In this document: positions 1-9,029 of the stretch, piece after piece | Layout: each line of letters opens with the position of its first letter | Numbering within the stretch: the stretch's first letter is position 1 | Assembly (NCBI GenBank): GCA_023388195.1 | Contig: JAEWGR010000018.1 | Location: 1-48,577, forward strand | Direction of reading: 5' to 3' | From: Bacillota bacterium | GTDB taxonomy: Bacteria > Bacillota > Negativicutes > Sporomusales > Sporomusaceae | DNA length: 48,577 nucleotides | Notes under the pieces: generated by a model | The model's input: the letters and a program-made list of their open reading frames with translations, nothing else | Told to the model about the DNA's origin: nothing | Databases searched by the model: none | Program-made: the position numbers and the translations under genes

Positions 1-32
1 TGGCTGCAGCGAATCAGATATCCCTTCGGCAT
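1..32 (-). CDS. Start of an unidentified gene downstream of eno (cut by window edge)
   Basis: Only the first ten codons (MPKGYLIRCS) lie in the window. The call rests on a strong ribosome binding site, AAGGAGGTGAACTAA, directly before the ATG, and on the position 27 nt behind the eno stop on the same strand. No terminator separates it from eno, so it may be the last gene of the glycolytic operon. The residues available do not identify a family. Confidence 0.45.
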   Translation of the reverse strand, partial: MPKGYLIRCS

Positions 33-59
33 TTAGTTCACCTCCTTCCGGCGCGAACC

Positions 60-1349
60 TTATCTTAGATTGTAGAAAACTTTACGGCCCCGGTATTGGC
101 CCAAATCACCCAGTTGCTCTTCAATCCGGAGCAATTGATTGTATTTCGCTACCCGGTCGGTACGGGCCGGAGCACCGGTTTTAATCTGACCGGCGTTTAC
201 AGCCACGGCAATATCGGCAATCGTAGCATCCTCGGTCTCACCGGAGCGATGGGAGATAACGCAGGTGTAACCGGCCCGTTTCGCCATTTCGATGGTGTCA
301 AAGGTTTCGGTCAGGGTACCGATCTGGTTCACTTTCACCAGGATTGAGTTGGCGGTTCTGCTGGCAATGCCCTGGCTTAACCGTTCCACATTGGTAACAA
401 ACAAATCATCGCCTACCAGCTGAATTTTGCTGCCTAACCGCTCAGTCAGGAGTTTCCAGCCGTCCCAGTCATCTTCCGACATACCGTCTTCAATTGAAAT
501 AATCGGATATTTGTCAACCAACTGACTATAGTATTCCACCATTTCAGCCGGAGTTTTCACAACTCCTTCACCTTCGAGATGGTAATTTCCGTCTTCTTTA
601 AATAATTCAGTGGCGGCAACGTCAAGACCCAGCATAACCTGTTCACCCGGTTTATAGCCGGCCTTTTCAATTGCTTCAATGATAACTTTAAGGGCTTCTT
701 CGTTGGAAGCCAGATTAGGGGCAAAACCGCCTTCGTCACCGACTGCCGTTGCCAGTTTGCGGCCGGCAAGAACTTTTTTCAGGCTGTGATAGATTTCCGA
801 GCCCATTCTCAGCGCTTCGGCAAAGCTCTCAGCCCCTACCGGCAGCACCATAAACTCCTGTACATCCACATTATTGTCGGCATGCTTGCCGCCATTTAAG
901 ATGTTCATCATCGGCACCGGCAGTTCTTTGGCATTCGCACCGCCCAGATACTGATACAAAGTCAGTCCGGATGCGGCAGCGGCTGCTTTGGCAACAGCCA
1001 TGGATACACCCAGGATTGCATTGGCGCCTAATTTGGCTTTATTTGGTGTACCGTCAAGCTCCAGCATCGCCTGGTCAACTCCGATTTGATCCAGGGCATC
1101 CATACCGACAATCTCCGGTGTAATAATCTCATTCACGTTTTCTACGGCTTTAAGCACACCTTTGCCAAGATAGCGGGTGCTGTCACCGTCGCGCAGTTCC
1201 ACCGCCTCGTAGGCGCCGGTGGAGGCCCCGGAGGGAACAGCCGCCCGGCCTAAGGTGCCGTCTTCCAATAAAACATCAACCTCGACGGTGGGATTGCCGC
1301 GGGAGTCCATAATCTCCCGGGCCAGAATATCAACAATGGTTGTAGACAT
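60..1349 (-). CDS. eno: Enolase (phosphopyruvate hydratase)
   Basis: Cytosolic Mg-dependent enzyme converting 2-phosphoglycerate to phosphoenolpyruvate. The 429 residues match the usual bacterial length. Visible landmarks are the N-terminal MDSRGNPTVEV, the flexible loop SGASTG near residue 41, the metal-site GDDLFVTN near residue 315, the catalytic-lysine segment ILVKVNQIGTL and the SHRSGETED loop. It is the last complete gene of the cggR-gap-pgk-tpiA-gpmI-eno operon and starts 11 nt after the gpmI stop, preceded by a GGAGG-like site. Control is expected from the promoter and CggR operator upstream of cggR. Identification is secure. Confidence 0.98.
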   Translation of the reverse strand: MSTTIVDILAREIMDSRGNPTVEVDVLLEDGTLGRAAVPSGASTGAYEAVELRDGDSTRYLGKGVLKAVENVNEIITPEIVGMDALDQIGVDQAMLELDGTPNKAKLGANAILGVSMAVAKAAAAASGLTLYQYLGGANAKELPVPMMNILNGGKHADNNVDVQEFMVLPVGAESFAEALRMGSEIYHSLKKVLAGRKLATAVGDEGGFAPNLASNEEALKVIIEAIEKAGYKPGEQVMLGLDVAATELFKEDGNYHLEGEGVVKTPAEMVEYYSQLVDKYPIISIEDGMSEDDWDGWKLLTERLGSKIQLVGDDLFVTNVERLSQGIASRTANSILVKVNQIGTLTETFDTIEMAKRAGYTCVISHRSGETEDATIADIAVAVNAGQIKTGAPARTDRVAKYNQLLRIEEQLGDLGQYRGRKVFYNLR

Positions 1350-1360
1350 GTTATTTCCTC

Positions 1361-2902
1361 CTATTTTTCAATCAGACTTTTTCCCGTCATTTCCGGTGGT
1401 TGGTCCACACCGGCCAGAGCCAAAATGGTCGGGGCGATGTCGGCCAGAATGCCTTCACGGAGCCTGCGTCCCCGCTGGGACTCAGCCACCATGATAAAGG
1501 GCACCTGATTCGTAGTATGGGCAGTGAACGGCTCACCGGTCGCATGATCCTTCATTGCTTCACAGTTACCGTGATCAGCGGTAATCAGGGTAATGCCGCC
1601 CCGGGCCCGCATGGCCTCAACCAGGCGGCCGACACACTGGTCAACTGTCTGCACCGCTTTGATAGCGGCATCCATGAAACCGGTATGGCCAACCATATCC
1701 CCATTAGCATAATTGAGGATAATCAGGTCATATTTGCCGGATTGGATAGCCTCTATCACCTTATCTGTGACTTCCGGGGCACTCATCTCCGGCTTCAGAT
1801 CATAGGTGGCGACTTTCGGCGACGGGACAAGTACCCGGTCTTCACCGGGGAAAAGGTTTTCCTCACCGCCATTTAAGAAATAGGTAACATGGGCATATTT
1901 CTCGGTTTCAGCAATCCGCAGCTGCGTATAGCCGGCTTTGCTGAATACCTCCCCCAGGGTATTGGCCGGATGACTGGCGGGAAACGCCACCGGCACACTG
2001 GAACTTTCATCATATTGAGTCATACTGGCAAAATAGAGGGGGAAGCAGCCATTCTCCCGTTCAAAGCCGTCAAAAGCCGGATCAGTCAGGGCCCAGGTGA
2101 GTTCCCGGGCCCGGTCAGGCCGGAAGTTAAAGAAAATAACACCGTCATTGGGCTTTATACCCGAATAGCCACAGCCCGCAATAACAGTCGGTTCAACAAA
2201 TTCATCGGTTTTTCCGGCCTGGTACGAGGCTTCCACGGCAGCAACGGCACTGGTCGCCTCGGTGCACTGACAATGAACAATTGCCTGATACTGTTTACTG
2301 ACCCGTTCCCAGCGCTTATCCCGGTCCATTGCGTAATAACGCCCGGCAATTGTGGCGATCTCGCCGGTACCGATACCTGCCATTTTGGTTTCCAGGGCAG
2401 TAATATAGGTGATGGCACTGGCCGGCGGTACATCCCGCCCGTCCAGAAAGGCATGGACATAGACTTTCTCGATACCGTACCGTTTCGCCAGTTCCAGCAG
2501 GGCATAGACATGGGTAATATGGCTATGTACCCCGCCGTCCGACAATAAGCCCATCAGATGCAGTGCACTGCCGGCGGCTTTCGTTTGTTCGCAGATCCGG
2601 CAGAGTACGGGGTTAGTAAAAAAGTCACCGTCGGCAATCGCTTTACTGATCCGGGTAAGCTCCTGATAAATAATGCGGCCGGCACCAATGTTCAGGTGGC
2701 CAACCTCAGAGTTTCCCATCTGCCCGGCCGGCAAGCCGACAGCCTCACCGGAGCAGACCAAACTGGTTGCCGGATACAACTCGGTTAGCAGACTAATATG
2801 AGGTGTACTGGCTTTGGCAATTGAGTTGTACTCGTCTTCTTCACGGCCGATACCCCAGCCATCCAGAATTACAAGCGCAATGGGCGCTGCTAGTTTTGCC
2901 AT
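1361..2902 (-). CDS. gpmI: 2,3-bisphosphoglycerate-independent phosphoglycerate mutase
   Basis: Interconverts 3- and 2-phosphoglycerate through a phosphoserine intermediate and needs Mn in the known Gram-positive enzymes. The 513 residues match the family. The metal site LDGWG is near residue 13, the nucleophile Ser65 lies in QMGNSEVGHL, and the FRPDRAREL, NYANGDMVGHTG and ADHGNCE motifs follow. The order gap-pgk-tpiA-gpmI-eno is the classic Firmicute glycolytic operon. In Bacillus this enzyme is strongly pH- and Mn-sensitive and lets 3-phosphoglycerate accumulate in spores; that is family knowledge, not shown by this sequence. Confidence 0.98.
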   Translation of the reverse strand: MAKLAAPIALVILDGWGIGREEDEYNSIAKASTPHISLLTELYPATSLVCSGEAVGLPAGQMGNSEVGHLNIGAGRIIYQELTRISKAIADGDFFTNPVLCRICEQTKAAGSALHLMGLLSDGGVHSHITHVYALLELAKRYGIEKVYVHAFLDGRDVPPASAITYITALETKMAGIGTGEIATIAGRYYAMDRDKRWERVSKQYQAIVHCQCTEATSAVAAVEASYQAGKTDEFVEPTVIAGCGYSGIKPNDGVIFFNFRPDRARELTWALTDPAFDGFERENGCFPLYFASMTQYDESSSVPVAFPASHPANTLGEVFSKAGYTQLRIAETEKYAHVTYFLNGGEENLFPGEDRVLVPSPKVATYDLKPEMSAPEVTDKVIEAIQSGKYDLIILNYANGDMVGHTGFMDAAIKAVQTVDQCVGRLVEAMRARGGITLITADHGNCEAMKDHATGEPFTAHTTNQVPFIMVAESQRGRRLREGILADIAPTILALAGVDQPPEMTGKSLIEK

Positions 2903-2926
2903 CGTGTTTTTCTCCTTTATCCAGTC

Positions 2927-3676
2927 CTAAAACGTAACCAGCTTACTAAAGGAAACGGCCTCCAGACTGGCTCCGCCTACCAGAGCCCCGTCAATATCCG
3001 GTTTAGCCATGAGTTCTGCAATATTATCGGGTTTGACACTGCCGCCATACTGAATTCGGACCAGCCCGGCAGCTGTCTGCCCAAACCCGGCAGCTACAGT
3101 ATTGCGGATAAAGGCGCATACGGCATTGGCGTCATCAGCCGAAGCGGTACGGCCGGTACCGATAGCCCAAACCGGTTCATAGGCAATTACCAGCTTTGCC
3201 ACCTGCTCCGGCGTAAGACCGGCCAAACCGCTTTGGGTCTGCACACCCACAACCTGTTCGGTGGCCCCGCTTTCGCGCTCAGCCAGGGTTTCACCGACGC
3301 ACAGGATGGGAGTCAGACCGGCTTTATAGGCAGCTTTTACTTTCAAATTTACGGCCTGGTCTGTTTCTGCAAAATACTGACGCCGTTCAGAATGACCGAT
3401 AATGACATGGGTGCAGCCAAGCTCCTTCACCATACCGGGAGAAACCTCACCGGTAAAGGCACCCTGGTCTTCCCAGTGCATATTTTGCGCCCCCAGGCCA
3501 ATAGGTGAACCGGCGACAACCCCGGCTACCGCCGTCAGGGCGGTAAACGGCGGACAAATGACAATCTCCACCCCGGTCACAGCGTTGGTCAGAGTCTGCA
3601 CCTGTTCAGCCAGAGCAGCACCTTCCCCGGCAGTTTTGTGCATTTTCCAGTTGCCGGCAATAATCGGTTTACGCAT
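2927..3676 (-). CDS. tpiA: Triosephosphate isomerase
   Basis: Interconverts dihydroxyacetone phosphate and glyceraldehyde 3-phosphate, the entry point for carbon from the glycerol genes in this window. From the chosen ATG the protein has 249 residues: NWKMHK at 9-14, catalytic His95 in IIGHSERR, Glu167 in AYEPVWAIGTG, and the phosphate-binding YGGSVKP. The open frame runs about 55 codons further upstream, but that stretch overlaps the end of pgk and has no family match. The ATG at 3676 lies 19 nt after the pgk stop behind AAGGAGC. Confidence 0.97.
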   Translation of the reverse strand: MRKPIIAGNWKMHKTAGEGAALAEQVQTLTNAVTGVEIVICPPFTALTAVAGVVAGSPIGLGAQNMHWEDQGAFTGEVSPGMVKELGCTHVIIGHSERRQYFAETDQAVNLKVKAAYKAGLTPILCVGETLAERESGATEQVVGVQTQSGLAGLTPEQVAKLVIAYEPVWAIGTGRTASADDANAVCAFIRNTVAAGFGQTAAGLVRIQYGGSVKPDNIAELMAKPDIDGALVGGASLEAVSFSKLVTF

Positions 3677-3695
3677 GTTTTCAGCTCCTTGTTTT

Positions 3696-4883
3696 CTACT
3701 TGTCAGCCAGGGCGGCAATTCCCGGCAGTTCCTTGCCTTCCAGAAACTCCAGCGAAGCCCCGCCGCCTGTTGATATGTGCGTAATCTTGCCGGCAAGTTT
3801 AAGTTTTTCCAGGGCAGCGACCGAATCACCGCCGCCGACAATACTCTTGGCCCCGGAAGCAGCCACCGCCCGGGCTACCGCTTCGGTGCCCACAGCGAAG
3901 GCATCAAACTCAAATACCCCCATCGGCCCGTTCCAGACTACTGTTTTCGCTCCCGTTAACGCCGCCGCATAGCTGGCCGCACTGGCCGGTCCAATATCAA
4001 GCGCCATCCATTCGGCCGGAATTTGATCCACAGGCACTGTTTTCCGGTCGGCATCGGCGGCAAACCGGTCGGCTGCAACCACATCTTCCGGCAACAGCAG
4101 GCTGACACCTTTCGTCTTAGCAGCTGCCATCAGTTCTCTGGCCAGTTCCAGTTTGTCGGCTTCAACCAGCGATTTACCGGTCTGATAGCCCTGGGCCGCG
4201 AGAAAAGTATTGGCCATACCGCCACCGATGATCAAGGTATCCACTTTATGTAACAGATTCTCTATAACCCCGATTTTATCCGAAACCTTGGCCCCGCCGA
4301 TGATAGCCACAAATGGCCGGGCCGGGTTGGTAACAGCCTGCCCCAGGAACAACAGCTCTTTATCCATCAGGAAACCGGAAACAGCCGGTATATATTTGGT
4401 AATACCATGCACCGAGGCATGGGCCCGATGGGAGACACCAAAGGCATCATTGACCAGAATTTCCGCCAGACCGGCAAGCTGTTTGGCAAAGTCAGGGTCA
4501 TTTTTTTCTTCTTCCGCATGAAACCGCAGATTTTCCAGCAGCAGCAGCTGGCCGCTGCCGAGGGCAGCCGACATCCTCCGGGCTTCCGGGCCCACGCAAT
4601 CGGCAGCAAACTGGACCTCCCGGCCAAACAGCAGCTGTGACAGTCTTTGGGCCACAGGTTTAAGTGAAAACTCCGGAGCGACCTTGCCCTTGGGACGGCC
4701 CAGGTGACTGGCTAAGATGACTGCGGCATTTTTGGACAATAGATATTCCAGCGTGGGAATCGTAGCCCGGATGCGGGTGTCGTCAGTTATATTGCCCTCT
4801 TTATCCATCGGTACATTGTAATCTACCCGTACCAAAACCTTCTTGCCCGACACCCAGATATCTGTCAAACTCTTTTTATTCAT
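3696..4883 (-). CDS. pgk: Phosphoglycerate kinase
   Basis: Transfers the acyl phosphate of 1,3-bisphosphoglycerate to ADP. The 395 residues match the family. VRVDYNVPMD near the N-terminus and ASHLGRPKG bind substrate; GGAKVSDKI, the GGGDSVAAL glycine-rich nucleotide site and STGGGASLEFLEGK follow. It sits between gap and tpiA in the glycolytic operon. The 77-nt spacer to gap holds an imperfect hairpin (listed separately), unlike the tight junctions elsewhere in the operon. Confidence 0.98.
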   Translation of the reverse strand: MNKKSLTDIWVSGKKVLVRVDYNVPMDKEGNITDDTRIRATIPTLEYLLSKNAAVILASHLGRPKGKVAPEFSLKPVAQRLSQLLFGREVQFAADCVGPEARRMSAALGSGQLLLLENLRFHAEEEKNDPDFAKQLAGLAEILVNDAFGVSHRAHASVHGITKYIPAVSGFLMDKELLFLGQAVTNPARPFVAIIGGAKVSDKIGVIENLLHKVDTLIIGGGMANTFLAAQGYQTGKSLVEADKLELARELMAAAKTKGVSLLLPEDVVAADRFAADADRKTVPVDQIPAEWMALDIGPASAASYAAALTGAKTVVWNGPMGVFEFDAFAVGTEAVARAVAASGAKSIVGGGDSVAALEKLKLAGKITHISTGGGASLEFLEGKELPGIAALADK

Positions 4884-4904
4884 ATGCCATTCCTCCAGTT
4901 AGAG

Positions 4905-4958
4905 CTTAGAGAGAGGAAGCAACCCCAAACGCTGTCTGAGATTGCTTCTTATGCTAAG
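4905..4958 (-). other. Imperfect hairpin in the gap-pgk spacer
   Basis: Arms GAAGCAA (4916-4922) with TTGCTTC (4942-4948), extended outward past an internal loop by CTTAG (4905-4909) with CTAAG (4954-4958). It starts just after the gap stop codon. No U-tract follows, so it is not a normal terminator. It could protect or delimit a processed cggR-gap transcript; that role is inferred only from position. Confidence 0.4.
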
Positions 4959-4960
4959 AG

Positions 4961-5968
4961 CTATAGGCCTTTGCCGATAATAAAGCTGATGAGGTCGACA
5001 ACCCGGTTGGAATAGCCCCACTCGTTGTCATACCAGGAAACAACCTTGACCAGATTATCACCCACCATCATGGTCGAGAGGCCGTCAACGATGGAGGAAT
5101 GGGGATTGCCGTTATAATCTTTGGAAACAAGCTCTTCTTCGGAAAAAGCCATAATCCCTTTAAGTTCATTATTGGCGGCTTCTTTCAGCGCAGCGTTGAC
5201 AGCTTCGGCTGTAGCCGGTTTTTCGAGTTGTGCCACCAGGTCGGTAATCGATACATTCGGGGTAGGAACCCGCAGGGCAAAACCGTTGAGCTTGCCTTTA
5301 AGCTCAGGCAGCACCAGCGCTACCGCTTTCGCTGCACCGGTCGTGGTCGGAATGATCGACATGCCGGCAGCCCGGGCGCGACGCAGATCCTTATGCGGCA
5401 GATCCAGGATATTCTGGTCGTTGGTGTAGGCATGAACGGTTGTCATCAGGCCTGATTTAATGCCGAATTTTTCATGCAGCACTTTGGCGAAAGGAGCCAG
5501 GCAGTTGGTTGTGCAGGAGGCGTTGGAGATGACATGATGGCTGGCGGCATCATATTTATCCTGGTTTACCCCCATAACAATAGTAATATCTTCATTTTTG
5601 GCCGGGGCCGAGATAATAACCTTCTTGGCACCTGCTTGCACATGAGCCAGGGCTTTTTCTTTTTCTGTGAAACGGCCGGTTGATTCCACTACAATATCAA
5701 CGCCCATAGCTTTCCAGGGCAGGCTGGCCGGATCTTTTTCCGCCAGCACTTTGACCACCTTGCCATTGACGGCAATGCCGCCCTCGACAGCTTTAACCTC
5801 GGCGTTCATCGTACCGTGAACCGAATCATATTTCAAAAGATGGGCCAGCGTTTTCGCATCAGTCAGGTCATTGACAGCCACTATCTCAAAATCAGGATTG
5901 TTGACAGCAACCCGGAAAACATTCCTGCCAATACGGCCAAAACCGTTAATACCAACTTTAATCGTCAT
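4961..5968 (-). CDS. gap: Glyceraldehyde-3-phosphate dehydrogenase (type I, NAD-dependent)
   Basis: Oxidises and phosphorylates glyceraldehyde 3-phosphate to 1,3-bisphosphoglycerate. The 335 residues match the family. The Rossmann motif INGFGRIGRNVFR starts at residue 7, catalytic Cys152 lies in SNASCTTNC, and WYDNEWGYSNR is near the C-terminus. The NDLTD segment at 33-37 after the second beta strand fits an NAD-preferring, glycolytic GapA enzyme rather than a gluconeogenic GapB. It begins 19 nt downstream of its repressor gene cggR and shares that gene's promoter and operator. Confidence 0.98.
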   Translation of the reverse strand: MTIKVGINGFGRIGRNVFRVAVNNPDFEIVAVNDLTDAKTLAHLLKYDSVHGTMNAEVKAVEGGIAVNGKVVKVLAEKDPASLPWKAMGVDIVVESTGRFTEKEKALAHVQAGAKKVIISAPAKNEDITIVMGVNQDKYDAASHHVISNASCTTNCLAPFAKVLHEKFGIKSGLMTTVHAYTNDQNILDLPHKDLRRARAAGMSIIPTTTGAAKAVALVLPELKGKLNGFALRVPTPNVSITDLVAQLEKPATAEAVNAALKEAANNELKGIMAFSEEELVSKDYNGNPHSSIVDGLSTMMVGDNLVKVVSWYDNEWGYSNRVVDLISFIIGKGL

Positions 5969-5987
5969 TATGAAATTCCTCCTAAAT

Positions 5988-7019
5988 TTAATTTGTGTTT
6001 ATAAGTAACCGGATGGCCTTGGCGGCGGCTTCATCAGTGATGAGCACATCCTGGCCGCCGGTGCCGGCGACTGCCAAAATAGCCTTGGCCTTGGCACTGC
6101 CGCCGGCTACGGCAATTACAGTGCCAATGCCGGCCAGGTCATCCAGTCGTAAACCAATACTGCTGGTAACATATACAATCTCCCCCGGCAACGCACAATA
6201 CTGCCCCAGGGCTTCCCCTACGGCTCCCCGCCGTTCGAGCTCGGCAATGGCTGCTGCCGGCAGCCCCCGCCGCTGCGCCATCTCAATTGCATCACCAATG
6301 CCATAGACTAAAATATTGGCTTTTTTAATGACTTCGGCCACAGTCCGCAGATTGGCATCGCCGGCTAAGATCGCTTCCAGGGTTTCCTCGCTGACCCCGT
6401 CAGGGATATGCAGCAGGCGGTAACGGCCGCCCAGTTTGCCTGCCAGAACGGCGGCGATGGTGTTGGCCTGATACTCGACCACCTCGCCCAGACCACCCCG
6501 GGCCGGTACAACCGCGGTTGTCGGCACACTAAAATTAATAGCCTCCGCCACCTTGGCCATGGTTGAGCCACCGCTGACGGCAACAACCATATTATCTCCC
6601 AGATGCTGCCCAAGTACACCTGCCGCCGCCCGGCCAAGCTCGCGCCGGACAGTACTGTCGGCTTCGCTGTCGCCGGGGATGATAATCACTTTGTTCAGCT
6701 TCAACCGCGCGGCGAGTTCATCCTCCAGCCCGACCAGGTCATGCAGCAAGCGAATATATTCAGCCAGATCGGCCAGCATTGCCTGCCCTTCGGCCGTCAC
6801 ACTCATGCCCAGCTGGGAAAACTCAACAAGCCCGGCGGCCTTCAGCCAGTCTACCTGCGCCCGGACAACCCGTTCCCCCATATCCAGCATTGTCGCCACT
6901 GCCCGGCGGCCAACAGGCTGGGCATGCTGAATATACCGCAGAAGATTATACCTTGCTTCAATTATTTGTGTTAATTCTGGCGCAATCTTGCGCTGTAATT
7001 GAATAATCTTATCCACCAT
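5988..7019 (-). CDS. cggR: Central glycolytic genes regulator CggR (SorC/DeoR-type repressor)
   Basis: Repressor of the gap operon, released in known Bacilli by fructose 1,6-bisphosphate. From the ATG at 7019 the protein has 343 residues, close to the Bacillus protein. It has an N-terminal winged helix (PVGRRAVATMLDMGERVVRAQVDWLK) and a SorC-type sugar-phosphate domain (AVSGGSTMAKVAEAI, phosphate-binding type). The open frame extends to 7076, but that would place the tandem operator inside the coding sequence; ATG 7019 has AAAGGGG just upstream and aligns with known CggR starts. It is the first gene of the operon it should control. Confidence 0.93.
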   Translation of the reverse strand: MVDKIIQLQRKIAPELTQIIEARYNLLRYIQHAQPVGRRAVATMLDMGERVVRAQVDWLKAAGLVEFSQLGMSVTAEGQAMLADLAEYIRLLHDLVGLEDELAARLKLNKVIIIPGDSEADSTVRRELGRAAAGVLGQHLGDNMVVAVSGGSTMAKVAEAINFSVPTTAVVPARGGLGEVVEYQANTIAAVLAGKLGGRYRLLHIPDGVSEETLEAILAGDANLRTVAEVIKKANILVYGIGDAIEMAQRRGLPAAAIAELERRGAVGEALGQYCALPGEIVYVTSSIGLRLDDLAGIGTVIAVAGGSAKAKAILAVAGTGGQDVLITDEAAAKAIRLLINTN

Positions 7020-7031
7020 AATCCCCTTTGG

Positions 7032-7067
7032 GTCGCAAACTGTCCCGGTTGAACATATTTTGTCCCG
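7032..7067 (-). promoter_or_regulatory. CggR-type tandem operator upstream of cggR-gap
   Basis: Read on the minus strand it is CGGGAC-N6-TGTT-N4-CGGGAC-N6-CGAC, matching the known Bacillus CggR operator layout CGGGAC-N6-TGTC-N4-CGGGAC-N6-TGTC, with the two GGGAC cores exactly 20 bp apart. It ends 12 bp before the cggR ATG and lies downstream of the promoter, so repression would act by blocking elongation, as described in Bacillus. Confidence 0.88.
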
Positions 7068-7102
7068 TAATGACAATAAAATTTCTACTTCACGGTAATA
7101 CT

Positions 7103-7129
7103 ATTCGCCCGCCGCAATGAAATTCCTGC
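7103..7129 (-). promoter_or_regulatory. Sigma-H-type promoter of the cggR-gap operon
   Basis: The minus strand reads GCAGGAATT, 11 bases, then GGCGAAT. This fits every specified position of the Bacillus sigma-H consensus RnAGGAWWW-N11/12-RnnGAAT. Transcription would start near 7096, about 30 bp before the CggR operator. No convincing sigma-A -35/-10 pair was found between this site and the operator. Confidence 0.7.
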
Positions 7130-7191
7130 CTTTTTCACAAAAATACGGTATTTTTTTATCTTCATTGCCCGGCGGCCGTAACAACATGCTG

Positions 7192-8952
7192 TCATCTGGC
7201 ATTTATCTGACCACTGTAGACTATGCCGCGAGCCGCGTCAACCGTGACGGTAGCCCCATCGGTCAGACGTTCGGTAGCCCCATCGGCACCGACAATAACA
7301 GGCAAACCAAAACAGGTGCCGACAATCGCCGCCTGCGAGGTAAGTCCGCCTTCTTCGGCGACAATAGCACTCGCTTTGGCCGCATACACTGCCGTTTCCT
7401 CATCAACAGCCTTCACCACCAGAACATCACCGGGCTGGAATTTTTCTCTGATCTCTTTCAGTGACCGGGCAATACGAATCGTACCGGTAGCCGCCGTCCG
7501 GCCCACCCCGGTGCCCCGCAGCAAAATATCGCCAACAACGTGCACCCTGATCAGGTTCGTTGTGCCTGAGGCCCCCAAGGGAACGCCGGCAGTAACCACA
7601 ACCAGGTCGCCTTCTTTGACAATCCCGGTGGATAAAGCCCCACTCACCGCATTGGTTACCATTTCATCGGTATTCTGCGATCCCGGCGCCAATACCGGAT
7701 ATACACCCCAGCACAGCAACAGCCGGCGCAGGGTTTTCTCACTGGGGGTAACCGCCACAACCGCCGACTTAGGCCGGTATTTCGAAACCATTTTCGCCGT
7801 ATAGCCGGTGTTGGTGGAGGTAAGGACAGCCGCCGCTCCTAATACGTGGGCGACCTGAACGCTGGCATGGCTGATAGCCTCTGTCGTCGTTTTTTCCTGC
7901 CCGATCCCTTTAGCCTGCAGTAATTGACCGAACTCCAGGGCCAGCTCGGTACGGGCAGCCAGCCTTGCCATTGTCTGCACCGCCTCCAGCGGATATTGGC
8001 CGGAAGCCGTTTCACCACTAAGCATAATCGCATCCGAGCCATCCAGAATTGCATTGGCAATATCACTGGCCTCTGCCCGGGTAGGACGTGGATTTGTCAG
8101 CATCGACTCCAGCATTTGCGTGGCGGTAATTACCGGCTTGCCCACCTTATTGCATTTTTCAATCATCTGCTTTTGCACCAGCGGGACATCCTCCACCGGG
8201 ATCTCCACCCCCAGATCGCCTCGCGCTACCATAATCCCGTCGGTTACCTTGAGGATTTCATCAAGCCGCAGAACCCCTTCGGCGTTTTCAATCTTGGCTA
8301 TAATCTCGATCTCACCCTGAACACCGGCCTCTTCCAGTAGTTTGCGAATCGACAGAATATCACTGGCCCGCTGTACAAAGGAGGCCGCAATAAAATCAAC
8401 GCCCTGTTCTATGCCAAAGCGGATATCGGCCACATCCTGGTCTGATAACAACGGCAGCTTGACATACACGCCAGGAGCCGCCACCCGCTTCCGGTCGGAA
8501 ATCGGACCGCTGTTCTGCACCGTTGTAATTATGTCCTGGCCGGCGACACGTTCCACAAGCAAGCTGATCAGTCCGTCAGAAAGCAATATTACATTACCGG
8601 GCACAATTTCCGTATGCAGCAGCTTATGATTAACGGCAGCCACTTGATTATTGCCCACTACTTCCCGGGTAGTCAGGGTGAAGGTTTGGCCTTTGGTCAG
8701 CGTCGTCTTGCCACCCTCAAATAAGCCTAACCGCATTTCCGGGCCCTTATTGTCCAGCATCAGGGCCACAGGGATACCCACAGTCCGGGAAGCTTCCCGG
8801 ACCATGGCGATACGCCGGGCATGATCCGCGTGGGTACCATGGGAAAAGTTAAACCGGGCTACATTCATCCCGGCAACGATCATCCGCTCGAGCACACCGG
8901 GAACATCGGTACTGGGACCGGTGGTACAAACAATTTTCGTCTTTTTAAGCAT
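7192..8952 (-). CDS. pyk: Pyruvate kinase with C-terminal phosphohistidine-like domain
   Basis: Converts phosphoenolpyruvate and ADP to pyruvate and ATP. The 586 residues equal the long Bacillus form, with a PEP-utiliser-like domain of about 110 residues at the C-terminus. Core landmarks are KIVCTTGPST at the N-terminus, NFSHGTHADH, IIAKIENAEGV, ARGDLGVEIP and TATQMLESM. In the extra domain the motif is GGLTSQAAIVG: Gln540 sits where the phosphorylated histidine lies in PPDK-type domains, so phosphotransfer there is not expected. The start has AGGAGGGG five bases upstream. It has its own promoter and CggR-type operator. Confidence 0.97.
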   Translation of the reverse strand: MLKKTKIVCTTGPSTDVPGVLERMIVAGMNVARFNFSHGTHADHARRIAMVREASRTVGIPVALMLDNKGPEMRLGLFEGGKTTLTKGQTFTLTTREVVGNNQVAAVNHKLLHTEIVPGNVILLSDGLISLLVERVAGQDIITTVQNSGPISDRKRVAAPGVYVKLPLLSDQDVADIRFGIEQGVDFIAASFVQRASDILSIRKLLEEAGVQGEIEIIAKIENAEGVLRLDEILKVTDGIMVARGDLGVEIPVEDVPLVQKQMIEKCNKVGKPVITATQMLESMLTNPRPTRAEASDIANAILDGSDAIMLSGETASGQYPLEAVQTMARLAARTELALEFGQLLQAKGIGQEKTTTEAISHASVQVAHVLGAAAVLTSTNTGYTAKMVSKYRPKSAVVAVTPSEKTLRRLLLCWGVYPVLAPGSQNTDEMVTNAVSGALSTGIVKEGDLVVVTAGVPLGASGTTNLIRVHVVGDILLRGTGVGRTAATGTIRIARSLKEIREKFQPGDVLVVKAVDEETAVYAAKASAIVAEEGGLTSQAAIVGTCFGLPVIVGADGATERLTDGATVTVDAARGIVYSGQINAR

Positions 8953-8968
8953 ATGACCCCTCCTACCT

Positions 8969-9009
8969 ATTCAGGTTATTTCTCATTTTCTTGCCTGTTC
9001 CACCTGAAT
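8969..9009 (-). other. Hairpin in the pyk leader
   Basis: Perfect 8-bp arms ATTCAGGT (8969-8976) and ACCTGAAT (9002-9009) with a 25-base loop, between the CggR operator and the pyk Shine-Dalgarno. No U-tract follows. It may stabilise the 5' end after operator clearance; this is inference from position. Confidence 0.35.
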
Positions 9010-9029
9010 GTGTATCTTTTTTATAAAGG

